From NCBI GenBank assembly GCA_947172415.1, contig OX359201.1, forward strand, positions 6,839,245-6,903,244: a DNA stretch of 64,000 nucleotides, given 5' to 3'. This document shows positions 62,276 through 64,000 of the stretch, piece by piece; the stretch's first letter is position 1, and the number at the start of each line of letters is the position of its first letter. This DNA is from Chondrosia reniformis (taxonomy: Eukaryota > Porifera > Demospongiae > Chondrillida > Chondrillidae). The notes beneath the pieces were generated by a model. The model searched no databases. It was not told the origin of the DNA and saw only the letters and a list, made by a program, of their open reading frames with translations. The translations under genes and the position numbers were made by a program.

Positions 62276-64000
62276 TTAGGGTTAGGGTTAGGGTTAGGGT
62301 TAGGGTTAGGGTTAGGGTTAGGGTTAGGGTTAGGGTTAGGGTTAGGGTTAGGGTTAGGGTTAGGGTTAGGGTTAGGGTTAGGGTTAGGGTTAGGGTTAGG
62401 GTTAGGGTTAGGGTTAGGGTTAGGGTTAGGGTTAGGGTTAGGGTTAGGGTTAGGGTTAGGGTTAGGGTTAGGGTTAGGGTTAGGGTTAGGGTTAGGGTTA
62501 GGGTTAGGGTTAGGGTTAGGGTTAGGGTTAGGGTTAGGGTTAGGGTTAGGGTTAGGGTTAGGGTTAGGGTTAGGGTTAGGGTTAGGGTTAGGGTTAGGGT
62601 TAGGGTTAGGGTTAGGGTTAGGGTTAGGGTTAGGGTTAGGGTTAGGGTTAGGGTTAGGGTTAGGGTTAGGGTTAGGGTTAGGGTTAGGGTTAGGGTTAGG
62701 GTTAGGGTTAGGGTTAGGGTTAGGGTTAGGGTTAGGGTTAGGGTTAGGGTTAGGGTTAGGGTTAGGGTTAGGGTTAGGGTTAGGGTTAGGGTTAGGGTTA
62801 GGGTTAGGGTTAGGGTTAGGGTTAGGGTTAGGGTTAGGGTTAGGGTTAGGGTTAGGGTTAGGGTTAGGGTTAGGGTTAGGGTTAGGGTTAGGGTTAGGGT
62901 TAGGGTTAGGGTTAGGGTTAGGGTTAGGGTTAGGGTTAGGGTTAGGGTTAGGGTTAGGGTTAGGGTTAGGGTTAGGGTTAGGGTTAGGGTTAGGGTTAGG
63001 GTTAGGGTTAGGGTTAGGGTTAGGGTTAGGGTTAGGGTTAGGGTTAGGGTTAGGGTTAGGGTTAGGGTTAGGGTTAGGGTTAGGGTTAGGGTTAGGGTTA
63101 GGGTTAGGGTTAGGGTTAGGGTTAGGGTTAGGGTTAGGGTTAGGGTTAGGGTTAGGGTTAGGGTTAGGGTTAGGGTTAGGGTTAGGGTTAGGGTTAGGGT
63201 TAGGGTTAGGGTTAGGGTTAGGGTTAGGGTTAGGGTTAGGGTTAGGGTTAGGGTTAGGGTTAGGGTTAGGGTTAGGGTTAGGGTTAGGGTTAGGGTTAGG
63301 GTTAGGGTTAGGGTTAGGGTTAGGGTTAGGGTTAGGGTTAGGGTTAGGGTTAGGGTTAGGGTTAGGGTTAGGGTTAGGGTTAGGGTTAGGGTTAGGGTTA
63401 GGGTTAGGGTTAGGGTTAGGGTTAGGGTTAGGGTTAGGGTTAGGGTTAGGGTTAGGGTTAGGGTTAGGGTTAGGGTTAGGGTTAGGGTTAGGGTTAGGGT
63501 TAGGGTTAGGGTTAGGGTTAGGGTTAGGGTTAGGGTTAGGGTTAGGGTTAGGGTTAGGGTTAGGGTTAGGGTTAGGGTTAGGGTTAGGGTTAGGGTTAGG
63601 GTTAGGGTTAGGGTTAGGGTTAGGGTTAGGGTTAGGGTTAGGGTTAGGGTTAGGGTTAGGGTTAGGGTTAGGGTTAGGGTTAGGGTTAGGGTTAGGGTTA
63701 GGGTTAGGGTTAGGGTTAGGGTTAGGGTTAGGGTTAGGGTTAGGGTTAGGGTTAGGGTTAGGGTTAGGGTTAGGGTTAGGGTTAGGGTTAGGGTTAGGGT
63801 TAGGGTTAGGGTTAGGGTTAGGGTTAGGGTTAGGGTTAGGGTTAGGGTTAGGGTTAGGGTTAGGGTTAGGGTTAGGGTTAGGGTTAGGGTTAGGGTTAGG
63901 GTTAGGGTTAGGGTTAGGGTTAGGGTTAGGGTTAGGGTTAGGGTTAGGGTTAGGTTAGGGTTAGGGTTAGGGTTAGGGTTAGGGTTAGGGTTAGGGTTAG
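62276..64000. repeat. Terminal TTAGGG telomere
   Basis: About 1.7 kb (around 287 units) of TTAGGG to the last base, G-rich strand pointing outward, as expected at a right-hand chromosome end. One unit near 63,952 lacks a G (TTAGG). The true length is unknown because the window or contig ends here. Confidence 0.98.

Noticed and set aside
61877..63958. 693-codon open frame of Leu-Gly repeats
   Set aside because: It is the telomere and its variant array read in one of the frames that lacks stops; not a gene.

Overview
The window reads as the right-hand end of a eukaryotic chromosome, most likely from a sponge (probably a demosponge). The organism call is inference. It rests on a TTAGGG telomere running to the last base, very small GT-AG introns (about 55-70 bp), animal-type genes (ABL kinase with a C-terminal F-actin-binding domain, an ADAMTS-like secreted protein, endophilin-B, ATR), and a PDX1/PDX2 vitamin B6 pathway, which most animals lack but which is reported from sponges.

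Layout. 1-16,930 is a satellite array of 170-bp monomers carrying three near-identical 1,048-bp unique-sequence units. 17,440-51,030 is a compact gene island: ADAMTS-like protein (-), adenylate kinase 8 (+), NCS-like EF-hand protein (+), ABL (+), mitochondrial ribosomal protein uS2m (+), PDX1 (-), PDX2 (+), an unrecognised small protein (-), an ankyrin-repeat protein (-), endophilin-B-like (+) and ATR (+). I rebuilt exon structures from splice sites. The summed exons of AK8, the NCS-like gene, ABL, PDX1, PDX2, the ankyrin gene, endophilin-B and the transposon accessory gene are all exact multiples of three, which supports those models. ATR was read by segment, and one stretch of the ADAMTS-like gene is unresolved.

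Distal to ATR the sequence becomes subtelomeric: an inverted, nearly identical 2-kb copy of internal ATR exons (51,244-53,262); a 179-bp tandem repeat abutting its outer break; an AT-rich stretch; a 10-bp CTACATGCAT array; degenerate CCCTAA-orientation telomeric sequence; a 6.2-kb CACTA (EnSpm) DNA transposon inserted in that sequence with a clean 3-bp target duplication; a 14-bp CCCTA-containing array; a polarity switch to TTAGGG orientation; an 18-bp telomere-variant array; and about 1.7 kb of nearly perfect TTAGGG.

How genes relate: PDX1 and PDX2, the two subunits of pyridoxal 5'-phosphate synthase, lie head to head across about 400 bp and could share a promoter. The transposon has the same divergent design, with a transposase gene on the minus strand and an accessory TNPA-like gene on the plus strand. 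Most host genes are separated by under 300 bp, and several introns have swollen into minisatellites, some of which duplicate a splice site.
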